Notes: a model not told the origin generated them from the letters alone. Shown: positions 47,018 through 56,272, counted from the first letter of the stretch. The stretch: 64,000 bases of DNA from Bacillus sp. B1-b2 (GCF_009183415.1 NZ_WEHU01000001.1:186001-250000); one strand, 5' to 3'. Numbers and translations: made by a program.

Positions 47018-47704
47018 TTATCCGAATTGTACAATAAAAGGAATAAGGGAGGAACCCCATATCAACGTAATCCAAGCCGCGATAATCATAGCAAGTGTCG
47101 AGAAGGTGGCTTCTTGTTCCCCAAATTCCATTGCTTTAGATGTACCTACCCCATGTGCTCCCATACCCAATGCTAAGCCTTTAGATATAGGAGAGGTTAA
47201 GGAAAACCATTTTATTACATATGGTCCAATTATTCCTCCAACTATACCAGTAATAATAACAAAAATAGTTGTTAACGTTGGTAAACCGCCAATTTCTTCG
47301 GATACAACCACTGCAATGGGCGTAGTAATGGAACGAGGTAGGATGCTGATAATAAAATCTTCATTCAACTTAATAAGTACTGATAATAAATATGAAGACA
47401 GAACCGCAATAATAGAGCCAATAGTAACGCTTATGATAATAATAGAGAAATATTTTTTTAAAACAGCTAAGTTTTTATATATAGGTACAGCAAATGCAAT
47501 AGTTGCAGGACCAAGTAAATGTGTTAATGGTTTTGCAGAATCCATATAAGTAGTAGCTGGTATATGAATGAGCTGGATAAAGAGAATGAGAAGTATGGGT
47601 GTTAACAGTAAGGGATGCAACAAGGGAAAAGTCCATCTCTTATAACAAGTTTTTGCTAGTCTGTATAAAAAATAGGTTAGAAGACAAAATAATATGATTT
47701 TCAT
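47018..47704 (-). CDS. cidB: CidB/LrgB family membrane protein
   Basis: 228 residues, six to seven membrane helices. The LrgB signature is seen as HLLGPATIAFAVPIYKN, LPRSITTPIAVVVSEEIGG and LGMGAHGVGTSKAMEFGE. Works with CidA in holin-like control of murein hydrolases and overflow-metabolite (acetate/pyruvate) handling. Start overlaps the cidA stop by four bases (ATGA). Corresponds to B. subtilis ywbG. Confidence 0.92.
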   Translation of the reverse strand: MKIILFCLLTYFLYRLAKTCYKRWTFPLLHPLLLTPILLILFIQLIHIPATTYMDSAKPLTHLLGPATIAFAVPIYKNLAVLKKYFSIIIISVTIGSIIAVLSSYLLSVLIKLNEDFIISILPRSITTPIAVVVSEEIGGLPTLTTIFVIITGIVGGIIGPYVIKWFSLTSPISKGLALGMGAHGVGTSKAMEFGEQEATFSTLAMIIAAWITLIWGSSLIPFIVQFG

Positions 47705-48075
47705 TTATTCATGCTTCTCTTTCGACTTCTGTTAAAAATATACTCTGCTATATAACCAGTTGCACCCATAACAATAAAAGTACTAATGATAATTAATAGT
47801 ATTGTTTCAATTCCCTTTAAATTAAAAATTTCATCATAATTAACAATTCCAACTGCAGAAGGAATAAAGAATAAAAGTAATTCTGCTAATAGCCATGCTG
47901 CACCTTTTTCTACCCACTCTAATTTAACGACATGTAAAAGTAATAAAATAAATAAAAGTAATAGACCGATCATAGAGGAAGGTAGTGGAACATGAAATAT
48001 TTCTTTAATTCCTATTCCAATAAACCAAAAAAGATGAAGAAATAATATTTGCCCAACAATGATTAACCATTTCAA
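47701..48075 (-). CDS. cidA: CidA/LrgA holin-like protein
   Basis: 124 residues from the TTG at 48075 (GGAAGGTG six bases upstream; a GTG inside that site is less likely). Four membrane helices; HVPLPSSMIGLLLLFILLLL and FFIPSAVGIVNYDE are the CidA/LrgA hallmarks. Holin-like; counterpart of B. subtilis ywbH. First gene of the cidAB operon, downstream of a LysR gene on the same strand with a 160-base gap. Confidence 0.92.
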   Translation of the reverse strand: MKWLIIVGQILFLHLFWFIGIGIKEIFHVPLPSSMIGLLLLFILLLLHVVKLEWVEKGAAWLLAELLLFFIPSAVGIVNYDEIFNLKGIETILLIIISTFIVMGATGYIAEYIFNRSRKRSMNK

Positions 48076-48241
48076 TAAAATCACCTTCCGAGCATGTTAA
48101 TAGTAAAAAATTACGCTCATAAGTTTTCTATATGGTTTATCATACGCATTTAGCATATATTCGTAAAATACATAGTAATTATAATTAATATAACTTTTAG
48201 TTATAGTTAAAATAGCAAGAATAAATCAACCTATATGACCC

Positions 48242-49117
48242 TTATTTTTCATTAAGAATAAAGTCAATAAACCGTCTCCCAGCAACCGAAAGATAGCAAT
48301 CTTTTTTAGTAATAATCGCTAATTCCCAATTCGTAAGAGGTTCTAATTGGATAAAACGCACTTGATTGTTATTCGCTCTGTTGCAGATAGACTCTGGCAG
48401 GATAGATATCCCCAAATTAGCTGCAACAATCTCAATCATAAAGTCCCATTGAGAGCTTTTAAAGATAATATTTGGTTCAAAGCCCACTTGTGTAAATTTT
48501 TTACGCATCATTTCAAAAAGTGCAAATTCTTCACTATAAAAAATAAATTCTTCCTCTTTTAAATCTTTCATATGTACTTTCTCTTTTTGCGCAAGTGGAT
48601 GGGATTCATGTACAATCAATTTTAGCTCTTCTTGAACTAAAGGAAATGTATGAAAAGTATCCTCTAATAAGGGAAGAACAGCAACTCCTATTTCAAACTC
48701 TCCATCTTCAACACTCTTAACCACTTTTGCTGCTCCATATTCCTTAATATTGATATGAATATTCGGGTAAGCCTTATGAAAGGAAGCAATAACCTTTGGG
48801 AAATACAAGCTACCAATGATAGGTGGTAAACCTATATTAATACTTCCTCTTGCTAAATTGGTCATATCATGAAGAGTGGTAGACATTTCTTCCACTTGAT
48901 TAATAATCTTAAGTGCATATTCATAAACCACTAACCCTGCATCTGTTAGCTGGTGGGTTTTATTTGAACGAATAATAAGAGGCATACCCAACTCTTCCTC
49001 CAAATTTTTAATGGCTTTACTAAGAGCTGGTTGAGAGATGTGTAGCTTTTCTGATGCTTTTGATATGTTTTTTTGTTTCACTACTTCTATGAAATAATGT
49101 AATTGTCTAATTTCCAT
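48242..49117 (-). CDS. LysR-type regulator (CidR/YwbI-like)
   Basis: 291 residues. N-terminal winged helix-turn-helix MEIRQLHYFIEVVKQKNISK, SQPALSKAIKNLEEELG; C-terminal effector-binding domain. In Bacillus and Staphylococcus a LysR regulator (CidR/YwbI) activates the neighbouring cidAB in response to acetate or pyruvate; here it lies immediately upstream of cidAB on the same strand rather than divergently. GGAGG ribosome site. Confidence 0.9.
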   Translation of the reverse strand: MEIRQLHYFIEVVKQKNISKASEKLHISQPALSKAIKNLEEELGMPLIIRSNKTHQLTDAGLVVYEYALKIINQVEEMSTTLHDMTNLARGSINIGLPPIIGSLYFPKVIASFHKAYPNIHINIKEYGAAKVVKSVEDGEFEIGVAVLPLLEDTFHTFPLVQEELKLIVHESHPLAQKEKVHMKDLKEEEFIFYSEEFALFEMMRKKFTQVGFEPNIIFKSSQWDFMIEIVAANLGISILPESICNRANNNQVRFIQLEPLTNWELAIITKKDCYLSVAGRRFIDFILNEK

Positions 49118-49133
49118 GGTATTTCCTCCAAAA

Positions 49134-49188
49134 TAAAAAGGAGTACACTAAGCAGATTCATATGAATCTTTTTGTTAGGTCTCCTTTT
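49134..49188 (-). terminator. Terminator between small membrane gene and lysR
   Basis: AAAAGGAG/CTCCTTTT arms with an inner AGATTCATATGAATCT palindrome and a T run in the minus-strand direction. Confidence 0.75.
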
Positions 49189-49195
49189 ATCTGCA

Positions 49196-49375
49196 TTAAG
49201 AGAGCTTTTTTAGGATTCCTAAATTTCTAATCATGGAACCAATAAACATAACACCTGCGCCACCAAAAAGTAAAACCAGCAGCGTATTTTTTTCAATCAC
49301 ATGCATGGGATAAAGTACGCCACTTATAATAGCAATAAATCCTAATACAGTTAAGCCCAAACCGAATTTCACCAT
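49196..49375 (-). CDS. Small two-helix membrane protein, 59 residues
   Basis: ATG at 49375 behind AAAGGAAG (eight bases). Two membrane helices (about residues 4-23 and 31-50) joined by a short LYPMHVIEKNT loop, basic C-terminus RNLGILKKLS. Terminator at 49134 follows. No family recognised. Below common ORF length limits but well supported by ribosome site, terminator and hydrophobicity. Confidence 0.7.
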   Translation of the reverse strand: MVKFGLGLTVLGFIAIISGVLYPMHVIEKNTLLVLLFGGAGVMFIGSMIRNLGILKKLS

Positions 49376-49559
49376 AATATTATCTTCCTTTACATTAAAT
49401 ATGGATATACATTATTTTAAGCAATATAGGTGTGGTGCACAACCTTTATATACTTTTTAATTAAACATTATGTCCAAAAAGTGAAAAATAAAAAAGAGGT
49501 TTAGATTTTTATGATGGGTGGTATATAGAAGGTATCCTCTTAAGAAAGGTGTGAAAATT

Positions 49560-49733
49560 ATGTCCATTTTTCAAGGGTTTAGAGAAAAAATTGTTATTAA
49601 TAATAACTGGAAAAGTAATTTAATTGCACAAAAGAAATTTGAGAATCTTTATAAGAAGAATGATTTTCAAGTAATATATGGAAGTATTTATCGAATGAAT
49701 GATACTAATAAATTTAATAATAGCAAATCATAA
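49560..49733 (+). CDS. Hypothetical small basic protein, 57 residues
   Basis: ATG at 49560 with AAGAAAGGTG nine bases upstream; an upstream in-frame extension to 49518 lacks a ribosome site. Sequence MSIFQGFREKIVINNNWKSN... is basic, Asn/Lys-rich, without membrane helix. Terminator immediately after. No family recognised. Confidence 0.55.
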   Translation: MSIFQGFREKIVINNNWKSNLIAQKKFENLYKKNDFQVIYGSIYRMNDTNKFNNSKS

Positions 49734-49736
49734 ATA

Positions 49737-49767
49737 AAAGACTGGGATGATCATCCTAGTCTTTTTT
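49737..49767 (+). terminator. Terminator
   Basis: AAAGACTGGGATGATC/GATCATCCTAGTCTTTTTT; palindromic stem with T run. Confidence 0.88.
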
Positions 49768-49790
49768 GTATAAAAATGATATAGGATAGC

Positions 49791-50117
49791 TTATTGTGCC
49801 ATCGAGGGTTCTGTTAAATAGTCATAAAATACTTTCTCAATAATAGAAGGATCTTCTACATAATCTGAGTTTGTTAATTCTTTTACACGAACTACATATA
49901 CTGATTTAACAAATAAGTGCAGTGCTTCATCCTCTGTTAACCTATGGATTTTTTGGATTAATTCGTTGTCAGAAATATAATTTACAATACGACCAAGGAA
50001 TTCATTCGGATAGTCTTTTGGCAGTTTACCAGTTTCCTCTGTAAAAATCCCTCCTTGTCCTTCCATTTCGACATGACGTATTACACTATTTAATTCTTGT
50101 ATACTAAATATCTCCAT
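49791..50117 (-). CDS. Hypothetical protein, 108 residues
   Basis: Soluble, mixed helical protein (MEIFSIQELNSVIRHVEMEG...), GAAAGAGGTG ribosome site. No signal, membrane helix or family recognised. Single gene. The 250-base spacer to the next gene on the other strand (50118-50372) contains a start-less frame ending at 50313 that I could not identify. Confidence 0.55.
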   Translation of the reverse strand: MEIFSIQELNSVIRHVEMEGQGGIFTEETGKLPKDYPNEFLGRIVNYISDNELIQKIHRLTEDEALHLFVKSVYVVRVKELTNSDYVEDPSIIEKVFYDYLTEPSMAQ

Positions 50118-50372
50118 TGACTAACACCTCTTTCCTCTAGTATTATAACAGGCTATTATATACTAGTAAATCTGTGTTTTATAATTCTAAGGGAATCTTG
50201 TTTACCTAAGGTTTGAGGTTGTTATATAAAAGAGCTAACACGCCGATACGAAGAATTAAAAGATAAGGAGGAAAGCTGGATTTTTAAGAAGATGAAACAA
50301 ATTGTAGAGTTATAGGCAATACAAATGGTACAATAAGCTTTATTAGATTTTTAGCATAAAAGAGGAGTTACT

Positions 50373-50894
50373 ATGGATAACAAAAACAATACGTATTTGA
50401 TGGTAAAAGAGTTTCATGAAGCATTTGGGCATGAAGTAAGTGAAAAGCCTAAAGCGATTGAGGAAAAAACGGCAGTTAACCGAGCAGTATGGACTGGAGA
50501 AGAGATTGTTGAATTTCTTTATGCAACTGCAAATGGGCAAGAAGAAAAGTTCAAAGAGTTATATAAAGGCTTCTTAGCAGGAATGGATAAAGCTGCAGAT
50601 AAGATGCTTACAGAGAAAAAACCAGTCGAAGATATCCTTGTCGCTCAGATGGATGCTTTAACAGATATAGAATATTTTAATCAAGGTAGCTTCGTAATTG
50701 CAGGTGTAGAGCCTTTGCCATTATTTAAAATTGTCCAAGAAGCAAATATGGGGAAATTATTTGAAGATGGTAAACCTAGATTTAGAGAAGAAGATGGGAA
50801 AATTATTAAGCCACCAAACTGGGAAAAAGATTTTGCTCCAGAAGGGCGTTTAAAACAAGAAATAGAACGTCAATTAACGGAAAAGCAAAAATAA
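50373..50894 (+). CDS. All-alpha NTP pyrophosphatase-like (MazG/PRA-PH type) protein
   Basis: 173 residues, all helical. VKEFHEAFGHEVSEKPKAIE at the start, then VWTGEEIVEFLYA (paired acidic residues, ExxE-like) and DALTDIEYF about 60 residues later, the metal-binding plan of the all-alpha NTP-PPase superfamily, sometimes mislabelled HAD hydrolase. Likely removes pyrophosphate from non-canonical nucleotides; substrate unknown. AGAGGAG ribosome site, terminator after. Confidence 0.72.
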   Translation: MDNKNNTYLMVKEFHEAFGHEVSEKPKAIEEKTAVNRAVWTGEEIVEFLYATANGQEEKFKELYKGFLAGMDKAADKMLTEKKPVEDILVAQMDALTDIEYFNQGSFVIAGVEPLPLFKIVQEANMGKLFEDGKPRFREEDGKIIKPPNWEKDFAPEGRLKQEIERQLTEKQK

Positions 50895-50930
50895 GCTTTT
50901 ACCATTGTGAACCAATTTGACTGAATATCA

Positions 50931-50969
50931 ATAAAAATAGAAAGGGGAAGAACCCTTTCTATTTTTATT
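50931..50969. terminator. Bidirectional terminator
   Basis: AATAAAAATAGAAAGGG/CCCTTTCTATTTTTATT, between convergent genes. Confidence 0.9.
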
Positions 50970-51660
50970 GGTAAACAGATTTGGGAATAAAGACTGTGGG
51001 TGTACCAGAAACATAAGGACCAACTTCATATTGTTGAAAAATCAAGTAAATTCCATCCTTAGCTAAGTAAAAATTTGTAGTGCTTGAAACAGTAAAATCT
51101 TTCCAATCCTCTATATCTGAGTAAAAAATTTCAGGGTGTTTTTTGGCGTATTCTTTTATGAAATTAGTCACTTCATCATATTTTTTCTCATGTTTAATAA
51201 AGTCATTTAGCGTATATTGCTCTCCACTTTTTACATCAAAATTATAGGTAGTAACTAGGGTACTTCCATGCGCTCCCCCTGTAAAACGGTAATCATAAAA
51301 AATTATACTCAATTGGTTATTATCATCGTACAGAACCTTGTAAGTAGTGAGATATTCGTAGTCACAAGTTGGATTTGATTCTTTGCAATGAGGGTCATTT
51401 TTTATGCTTTCCTCTAACTTCTTTAATTCTTCATACTCCTTGTTTGATTGTATGATATGTTTCTTTAATGCTTGATTGATCTTGTTCTGCGCTTTATTAT
51501 TTGGTGCGTTAGTAAGATAAGGATATTGTAAGTTCTTTTGCTGCTGATAATATTTTTGCAAAATAGTATGGGATGGTGCTGAATATACTATAAGCGAATT
51601 GTTAGTTAGCATAAAAAGGCAAATCATGATTACAATACGAATGGTTAACTTCCTTTGCAT
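50965..51660 (-). CDS. Secreted DUF3298 (PdaC/RsiV-type) domain protein
   Basis: 231 residues with an N-terminal signal peptide (about 28 residues, ending near YSAP). The C-terminal half has the DUF3298 signature: YDYRFTGGAHGSTLVTTYNF near residue 125 and IYLIFQQYEVGPYVSGTP near 205. The preceding part corresponds to DUF4163. In RsiV this fold binds lysozyme; in PdaC it accompanies a deacetylase. Here it stands alone, outside the membrane. Function unknown. Confidence 0.82.
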   Translation of the reverse strand: MQRKLTIRIVIMICLFMLTNNSLIVYSAPSHTILQKYYQQQKNLQYPYLTNAPNNKAQNKINQALKKHIIQSNKEYEELKKLEESIKNDPHCKESNPTCDYEYLTTYKVLYDDNNQLSIIFYDYRFTGGAHGSTLVTTYNFDVKSGEQYTLNDFIKHEKKYDEVTNFIKEYAKKHPEIFYSDIEDWKDFTVSSTTNFYLAKDGIYLIFQQYEVGPYVSGTPTVFIPKSVYQ

Positions 51661-51776
51661 AAAGATGGCTCCTTTTTTTTGTAGTCGCTATATCTTGTTA
51701 CTAAACATGCTGGTTATGTATGAGAATAACTGGAAGAATGAAGATCATGATAGTAAAGGAAAAAATTCATTTAAAA

Positions 51777-51820
51777 TGAAACCAGAAGGTGTTATAATAA
51801 CATGAAACCAAAAGGTGTTA
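51777..51820 (+). promoter_or_regulatory. Tandem operator around the promoter of the AHSA1-arsR operon
   Basis: Two direct repeats TGAAACCAGAAGGTGTTA (51777-51794) and TGAAACCAAAAGGTGTTA (51803-51820), one mismatch, 26 bases apart. They flank TATAAT (51793-51798), the likely -10. This is a convincing binding site for the ArsR-type regulator encoded second in the operon, i.e. autoregulation. Confidence 0.7.
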
Positions 51821-51838
51821 CATAAGGAGGATATTTAT

Positions 51839-52258
51839 ATGACAAGCCAAGTACAAGACATTCAACAAAAAGTAGTGATTGATGCACCGATTCATAAGGT
51901 ATGGGAGTATGTTGCCTCTGCGGATGGTATTGCAAGTTGGTTTATGCCAAATGATTTTCAGCCTATTATCGGATATGAATTTCACTTACAATCTCCTTTT
52001 GGACCATCACCGTGTAAAGTTATAGAAATAAATGAGCCAAATAAGTTGTCGTTTACATGGGATGTGGAAGGATGGGTGGTTCACTTTATTTTAAAGGAAA
52101 TAGATGAACAAACAGAATTTACGCTTATCCATGGTGGGTGGAAATCAAATGAAGAAATACTTGCAAAACCTAACAAAAATGCTGCAGATGTTCGTGAGAC
52201 AATGAATAATGGATGGAGTGGGATTTTACTAAAACTACAAAAAGTAGTGACAGCATAA
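51839..52258 (+). CDS. SRPBCC/AHSA1-domain protein
   Basis: 139 residues from the ATG at 51839 (TAAGGAGG upstream). START/Bet v1-like fold: VVIDAPIHKVWEYVASADGI, FMPNDFQPIIGYEF, KLSFTWDVEG and the final NNGWSGILLKLQKVV. Binds small hydrophobic ligands in related proteins. Its stop overlaps the start of an ArsR regulator gene (TAATG). Such AHSA1-ArsR pairs are common in Bacilli, and the ligand may be the signal of the regulator. Confidence 0.88.
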   Translation: MTSQVQDIQQKVVIDAPIHKVWEYVASADGIASWFMPNDFQPIIGYEFHLQSPFGPSPCKVIEINEPNKLSFTWDVEGWVVHFILKEIDEQTEFTLIHGGWKSNEEILAKPNKNAADVRETMNNGWSGILLKLQKVVTA

Positions 52259-52599
52259 TGACAGAACAAGCAAAAAAACATGATGTATTTCAAGCAGTAG
52301 CGGATCCAACTAGAAGGCAGGTATTAAAGCTTTTATCAGAAAAGGATTTGTCTATTGTTGAAATTGCAGACCAATTCACAATTAGTCGAAATGCAATAGT
52401 AAAACATTTACAAATTTTATCTGATGCTAAGCTAATTGAAGGAAAAAAGGTTGGTAGAAGCAAGCTATATCATATAAGGCCAGAGCCATTACAAGAATTA
52501 CACGAATGGATAAGTTATTATGAACATTTCTGGAGTAACAAATTAGCTTTATTAAAATATAAAGTGGAAAATAATAATGAACAAGAGAAAGATCGCTAA
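52258..52599 (+). CDS. ArsR-family transcriptional regulator
   Basis: 113 residues, start overlapping the AHSA1 stop and thus coupled. Winged helix: DPTRRQVLKLLSEKDLSIVE, IADQFTISRNAIVKHLQILS (recognition helix) and GRSKLYHIRPEPL wing. The metal-binding ELCVCD motif is absent, so it belongs to the non-metal ArsR group paired with AHSA1 proteins. Expected to bind the tandem repeats at 51777. Confidence 0.9.
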   Translation: MTEQAKKHDVFQAVADPTRRQVLKLLSEKDLSIVEIADQFTISRNAIVKHLQILSDAKLIEGKKVGRSKLYHIRPEPLQELHEWISYYEHFWSNKLALLKYKVENNNEQEKDR

Positions 52600-52617
52600 C
52601 TTGTTAGCGATTTTTTA
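52591..52617 (+). terminator. Terminator overlapping the arsR stop
   Basis: ATCGCTAAC-TTG-TTAGCGAT with TTTTTT; the 5' arm contains the last codons of the regulator gene. Confidence 0.85.
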
Positions 52618-52737
52618 TTGTAAGCGTTTTATACAAAAAGAGGAATGTAATGTTTTTTGTAGAATATTAATTTAATACGGTGTTTATAGTGAATATTATT
52701 ATCCATGAAATGTATCATAACTGGAGGGGGAAATACA

Positions 52738-53490
52738 TTGATCGGAGAAGAAAGATTTAATGGTAAGGCTGCATTATATGAACAATTTCGACCTGGCTAT
52801 CCTTTGTCCTTTTTCAAGGAATTGATTACACAATTAGTGAAGAAAAAGGACCCTATTATAGCTGATATAGGTGCAGGAACAGGGATATTTACAAATGTAT
52901 TATCTAACATTTCACAAAAACTTATTGCTGTTGAACCAAATGATGAAATGAGAGATATACTTAAGAGAAACTTTAGTAATGGGTGTTTATGTATAAAAGG
53001 GCAAGCTGAGAATACGGGGCTATCTAATAATAGTGTCGATCTTATTACAGTAGCTCAAGCTTTTCATTGGTTTGATCCAATTGCCTTCGGTGAAGAATGT
53101 AAACGCATACTAAAGAAAAACGGATTAGTTATGTTAATTTGGAACAGTAGGGAACAAGAAAGTAATCTAAATAGGGAAACTGCAAGAATATCCAAAAAAT
53201 ATTGTTCCAGTTTCCAAGGCTTTAGTGGAGGAATAAATATAGAAAAATTAGAATTACCGAGTTTTTTTACCAGTGGTTATGAACGTTATTCATTTTCTAA
53301 TCCTTTAAAGCTTACAAAGGAACAATTTATTGGTCGTAATCTATCTGCTTCCTATGCACCTAAAAAAGAGGATGCATCGTATGATGGTTTTGTAGAAGAA
53401 TTAAGTGACTTATATGAAACAAATTCTTCATCTGAGCACTTTATTATTGTACCTAACGATGTACATGTATTTGTAGGAACTATTGATTAA
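52738..53490 (+). CDS. Class I SAM-dependent methyltransferase
   Basis: 250 residues from the TTG at 52738, directly behind GGAGGGGG; the longer frame from 52705 lacks a site. SAM-binding motif I ADIGAGTGIFT near residue 42, acidic strand 2 end VEPN, motif IV DLITVAQAFHWFD. The FNGKAALYEQFRPGYP start is typical of the Methyltransf_11-type family with unknown small-molecule targets. Monocistronic. Confidence 0.85.
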   Translation: MIGEERFNGKAALYEQFRPGYPLSFFKELITQLVKKKDPIIADIGAGTGIFTNVLSNISQKLIAVEPNDEMRDILKRNFSNGCLCIKGQAENTGLSNNSVDLITVAQAFHWFDPIAFGEECKRILKKNGLVMLIWNSREQESNLNRETARISKKYCSSFQGFSGGINIEKLELPSFFTSGYERYSFSNPLKLTKEQFIGRNLSASYAPKKEDASYDGFVEELSDLYETNSSSEHFIIVPNDVHVFVGTID

Positions 53491-53511
53491 AAAGGTAGAT
53501 AATTTCTAATC

Positions 53512-53830
53512 TTGACAAAAATAAGAAATTATATTAAAATCCAATTTAATATAGGATAATAGCTAGGAGAAGGAAAAGTAAATAAGGCAGTGTTTGATAG
53601 AGAGCTTCTGATGGTGGAAAAGAAGTAAATGAACCTTATTGAAAATGGCCTTTGAGCTTCGTACCGAAAACTTATTGAGTAGGCTACGACGAGTTGGCAC
53701 TCGTTATAACAGCAGCAGTATCTCTTATACAAGACGTACTGATTAGAGGCAAATAGTAAATTATATTTGTGAATATAGGTGGTACCACGGGTAAAAACGT
53801 CCTAATCTTTTTAGATTAGGGCGTTTTTTT
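53512..53830 (+). promoter_or_regulatory. Methionine T-box riboswitch with promoter
   Basis: Promoter TTGACA (53512-53517), 17-base spacer, TAAAAT (53535-53540). The leader has a stem I region with GATGGTGG and GAAGTAAATGAACC, where ATG (53629-53631) is the likely Met specifier. The T-box ATAGGTGGTACCACGGG (53775-53791) carries the UGGU that pairs with uncharged tRNA ends. Terminator ACGTCCTAATCT/AGATTAGGGCGT plus seven Ts (53797-53829). Uncharged tRNA-Met should permit transcription of the MetRS gene downstream. Confidence 0.93.
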
Positions 53831-53917
53831 GTGTGGAGAATATCTTCTCAAGTAGTTTTGCGAAACCTATATCCTATAAGAAAGCAAAAGATTTTGGTAT
53901 AAAAAGGAGGAAAAGAA

Positions 53918-55558
53918 ATGTCAATTTTTATTGGAGGAGCATGGCCATACGCGAATGGCTCTTTGCATTTAGGTCACGTGGCAGCATTATTGCCAGGGGA
54001 TATTATCGCTCGTTATTATCGCCAAAAAGGAGAAAAAGTACTATATGTATCGGGAAGTGATTGTAATGGCACTCCTATATCAATAAGAGCAAAACAAGAA
54101 AATACAGACGTTCAGTCCATTGCTGAACGCTATCACCAAGAATTTGAGGAATGTTTCAAGCAATTGGGTTTCACTTATGACCTCTATACTAGAACAGATG
54201 CAGATCATCATCACCATTCAGTTAAAGAGATTTTTTTATCACTATGGAAGAATGGATATTTATACAAAAAAACAGTAGAGCAAGCTTATTGTGACCATGA
54301 TAAGCAATTTTTGCCTGATCGCTTTGTATCTGGTATTTGTCCATATTGTAAAAGCAATGCAAGAGGTGATCAATGTGATGTTTGCTCAAAAATTTTGGAT
54401 CCTTTAGACTTACTTGATAAAACATGCAAAATATGTGGGAATGAACCTATTATCAAGGGGTCTGAACATTTTTACTTTGCATTCAGTAAATTTCAAGAAC
54501 AAATAGAAGAATATGTGAAGAATGCGGAGGAAAATGAACTGTGGAGAGATAATGCCATATCGCTTACGAAAAGATACTTAGATGAAGGACTATTAGATAG
54601 AGCAGTTACAAGAGATTTGCCAAATGGAGTGGATGTACCTTTAGAAGGCTTTGAAGGGAAGAAAATCTATGTTTGGATTGAAGCTGTCTCTGGATATCTA
54701 ACTGCAAGTAAAGAATGGGGAAAATTAAATAATCAAGTATATCAAGAGTTTTGGTCAGAGAATACGACCTCCTACTATATACATGGAAAAGATAATATCC
54801 CCTTTCACACTGTTATATGGCCAAGTATTCTACTAGGATTGAAACAAAAATCCTTGCCAACACATATAATATCAAATGAATATTTAACATTAGAAAAAAG
54901 AAAATTATCAACAAGTCAAAACTGGGCTGTATGGGTTCCATACATTCTCGAAAAATATAATCCTGATTCTGTTCGTTATTTCTTAACTATCAATGGTCCA
55001 GAAAATCGAGATACCGATTTCTCATGGCGAGAATTTATTTATAGTCATAATGGAGAATTATTAGGTGCTTTCGGAAATTTCGTTAATCGCACGTTAAAGT
55101 TTGTAGAAAAAACCTATCAAGGAAAGATACCAACTTGTGTTATTTCTAACGACATAAGCTCCCTTACAAAGAAAGTATATGAAAAAACGGGGTTATTAAT
55201 AGAAAGAGGACAGGTGAAAAAAGCGCTAGAAGAAGTATTCACATATATTCGCTATGCCAATAAATACTTTGATGAAGAAAAGCCTTGGAAGCAAATAAAG
55301 GAGGAGCCTGATAAAGCAGAAGAGACCCTAGCAACATGTATCTATATCATATTGAATTTATCTCAATTGTTGGATCCATTTGTTCCATTTTCCACAAATA
55401 AAATTAGAGAGATGCTTGATCTCAAAATAGTGGAATGGAAAGAGCAAACAGAATTTCCATCTGTTCTTCATGCTGTTACTCCATTATTTGAGCGATTGGA
55501 TGTTTCCATCGTTGACATGGAACTAGAATATCTTTTAACACAATCGAATGAAATCTAA
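53918..55558 (+). CDS. metG: Methionyl-tRNA synthetase, second type, without C-terminal tRNA-binding domain
   Basis: 546 residues. Class I signature HLGH in NGSLHLGHV; zinc knuckles CPYCKS..CDVC and CKICGN (about residues 140-183); the KMSKS loop is KLSTS (RKLSTSQNW, about 329), as in the archaeal-like or MetRS2 group. It stops after the anticodon-binding helices and lacks the C-terminal EMAP/Trbp111-like domain of the usual ~650-residue Bacillus MetG. Regulated by its own Met T-box. Probably a second MetRS; in other Gram-positives such copies confer resistance to MetRS inhibitors. Confidence 0.92.
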   Translation: MSIFIGGAWPYANGSLHLGHVAALLPGDIIARYYRQKGEKVLYVSGSDCNGTPISIRAKQENTDVQSIAERYHQEFEECFKQLGFTYDLYTRTDADHHHHSVKEIFLSLWKNGYLYKKTVEQAYCDHDKQFLPDRFVSGICPYCKSNARGDQCDVCSKILDPLDLLDKTCKICGNEPIIKGSEHFYFAFSKFQEQIEEYVKNAEENELWRDNAISLTKRYLDEGLLDRAVTRDLPNGVDVPLEGFEGKKIYVWIEAVSGYLTASKEWGKLNNQVYQEFWSENTTSYYIHGKDNIPFHTVIWPSILLGLKQKSLPTHIISNEYLTLEKRKLSTSQNWAVWVPYILEKYNPDSVRYFLTINGPENRDTDFSWREFIYSHNGELLGAFGNFVNRTLKFVEKTYQGKIPTCVISNDISSLTKKVYEKTGLLIERGQVKKALEEVFTYIRYANKYFDEEKPWKQIKEEPDKAEETLATCIYIILNLSQLLDPFVPFSTNKIREMLDLKIVEWKEQTEFPSVLHAVTPLFERLDVSIVDMELEYLLTQSNEI

Positions 55559-55719
55559 AATTTAAATATTTTGTAGAAAAAAGGAATCTAAAAGTCGGAA
55601 GCAGAATACTATACAGGAAAGATACATTAATCATGGAAAATAACTTTTCTGATCATGAAGAATAAAGTGAAGGTAAGGAGCGTTCTATAGATTTTTCCAA
55701 ATCGTTAGGAGGGAGAGAA

Positions 55720-56235
55720 ATGAAGTGGGATGAGTTTGTAACAGAAGGACAAGGAAGATTTTTGCCAACGATAATAGAAGTGTATGAAAGAAAATACCCT
55801 TCCTATTTCAGTAAGTCTTACCCTATTTGTTATACAAGCTTTCATGATCTTGCAATCATCTTCACTCTTAGTAGCACCCTTTTTAATAAGAAAAAGAAAA
55901 ATTCGTTACACTCCATTCGATACAAAGAAATATCATCAGTTGAAGTATCGATTGTTAAGGTACCTACAGTCTATCTATATTTATTAGGAGCAAGCTTGCA
56001 TGTACGTGTAGTTCTGCGGTTAAAAAATAAACAAACCATTTGTTTAGAAAACGAAGATATTAGCGTTTTACCTCATTTGCTTACATTATTAAGAAGGAAA
56101 AAAATTCAAATTGTAGATGTAATGGATTTACAATCACTACTTCTTAATCATGACACAATAGAATCGTTTTATTCTCATATAGATACTCACTTTAATTCAT
56201 TGCTGGAGGATCGAGAGAAAGAATTACCTAAATGA
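55720..56235 (+). CDS. Hypothetical protein, 171 residues
   Basis: Starts ATG behind GGAGGGAG. Begins MKWDEFVTEGQGRFLP. The middle (about 45-125) alternates strands and basic loops (FNKKKKNSLHSIRYKEISSV, a VYLYLLGASLHVRVVLRLKN segment) in a way that recalls a PH-like barrel; no membrane helix is certain. No family recognised. Lies 160 bases after metG without a terminator between that I can see. Confidence 0.55.
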   Translation: MKWDEFVTEGQGRFLPTIIEVYERKYPSYFSKSYPICYTSFHDLAIIFTLSSTLFNKKKKNSLHSIRYKEISSVEVSIVKVPTVYLYLLGASLHVRVVLRLKNKQTICLENEDISVLPHLLTLLRRKKIQIVDVMDLQSLLLNHDTIESFYSHIDTHFNSLLEDREKELPK

Positions 56236-56272
56236 AAGATATGTATGCAAGTGTCCATCTAACTTTCTGTTA

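Noticed and set aside
50200-50313. Start-less frame ending ...KKMKQIVEL
   Set aside because: No start codon or recognisable domain; treated as non-coding spacer.
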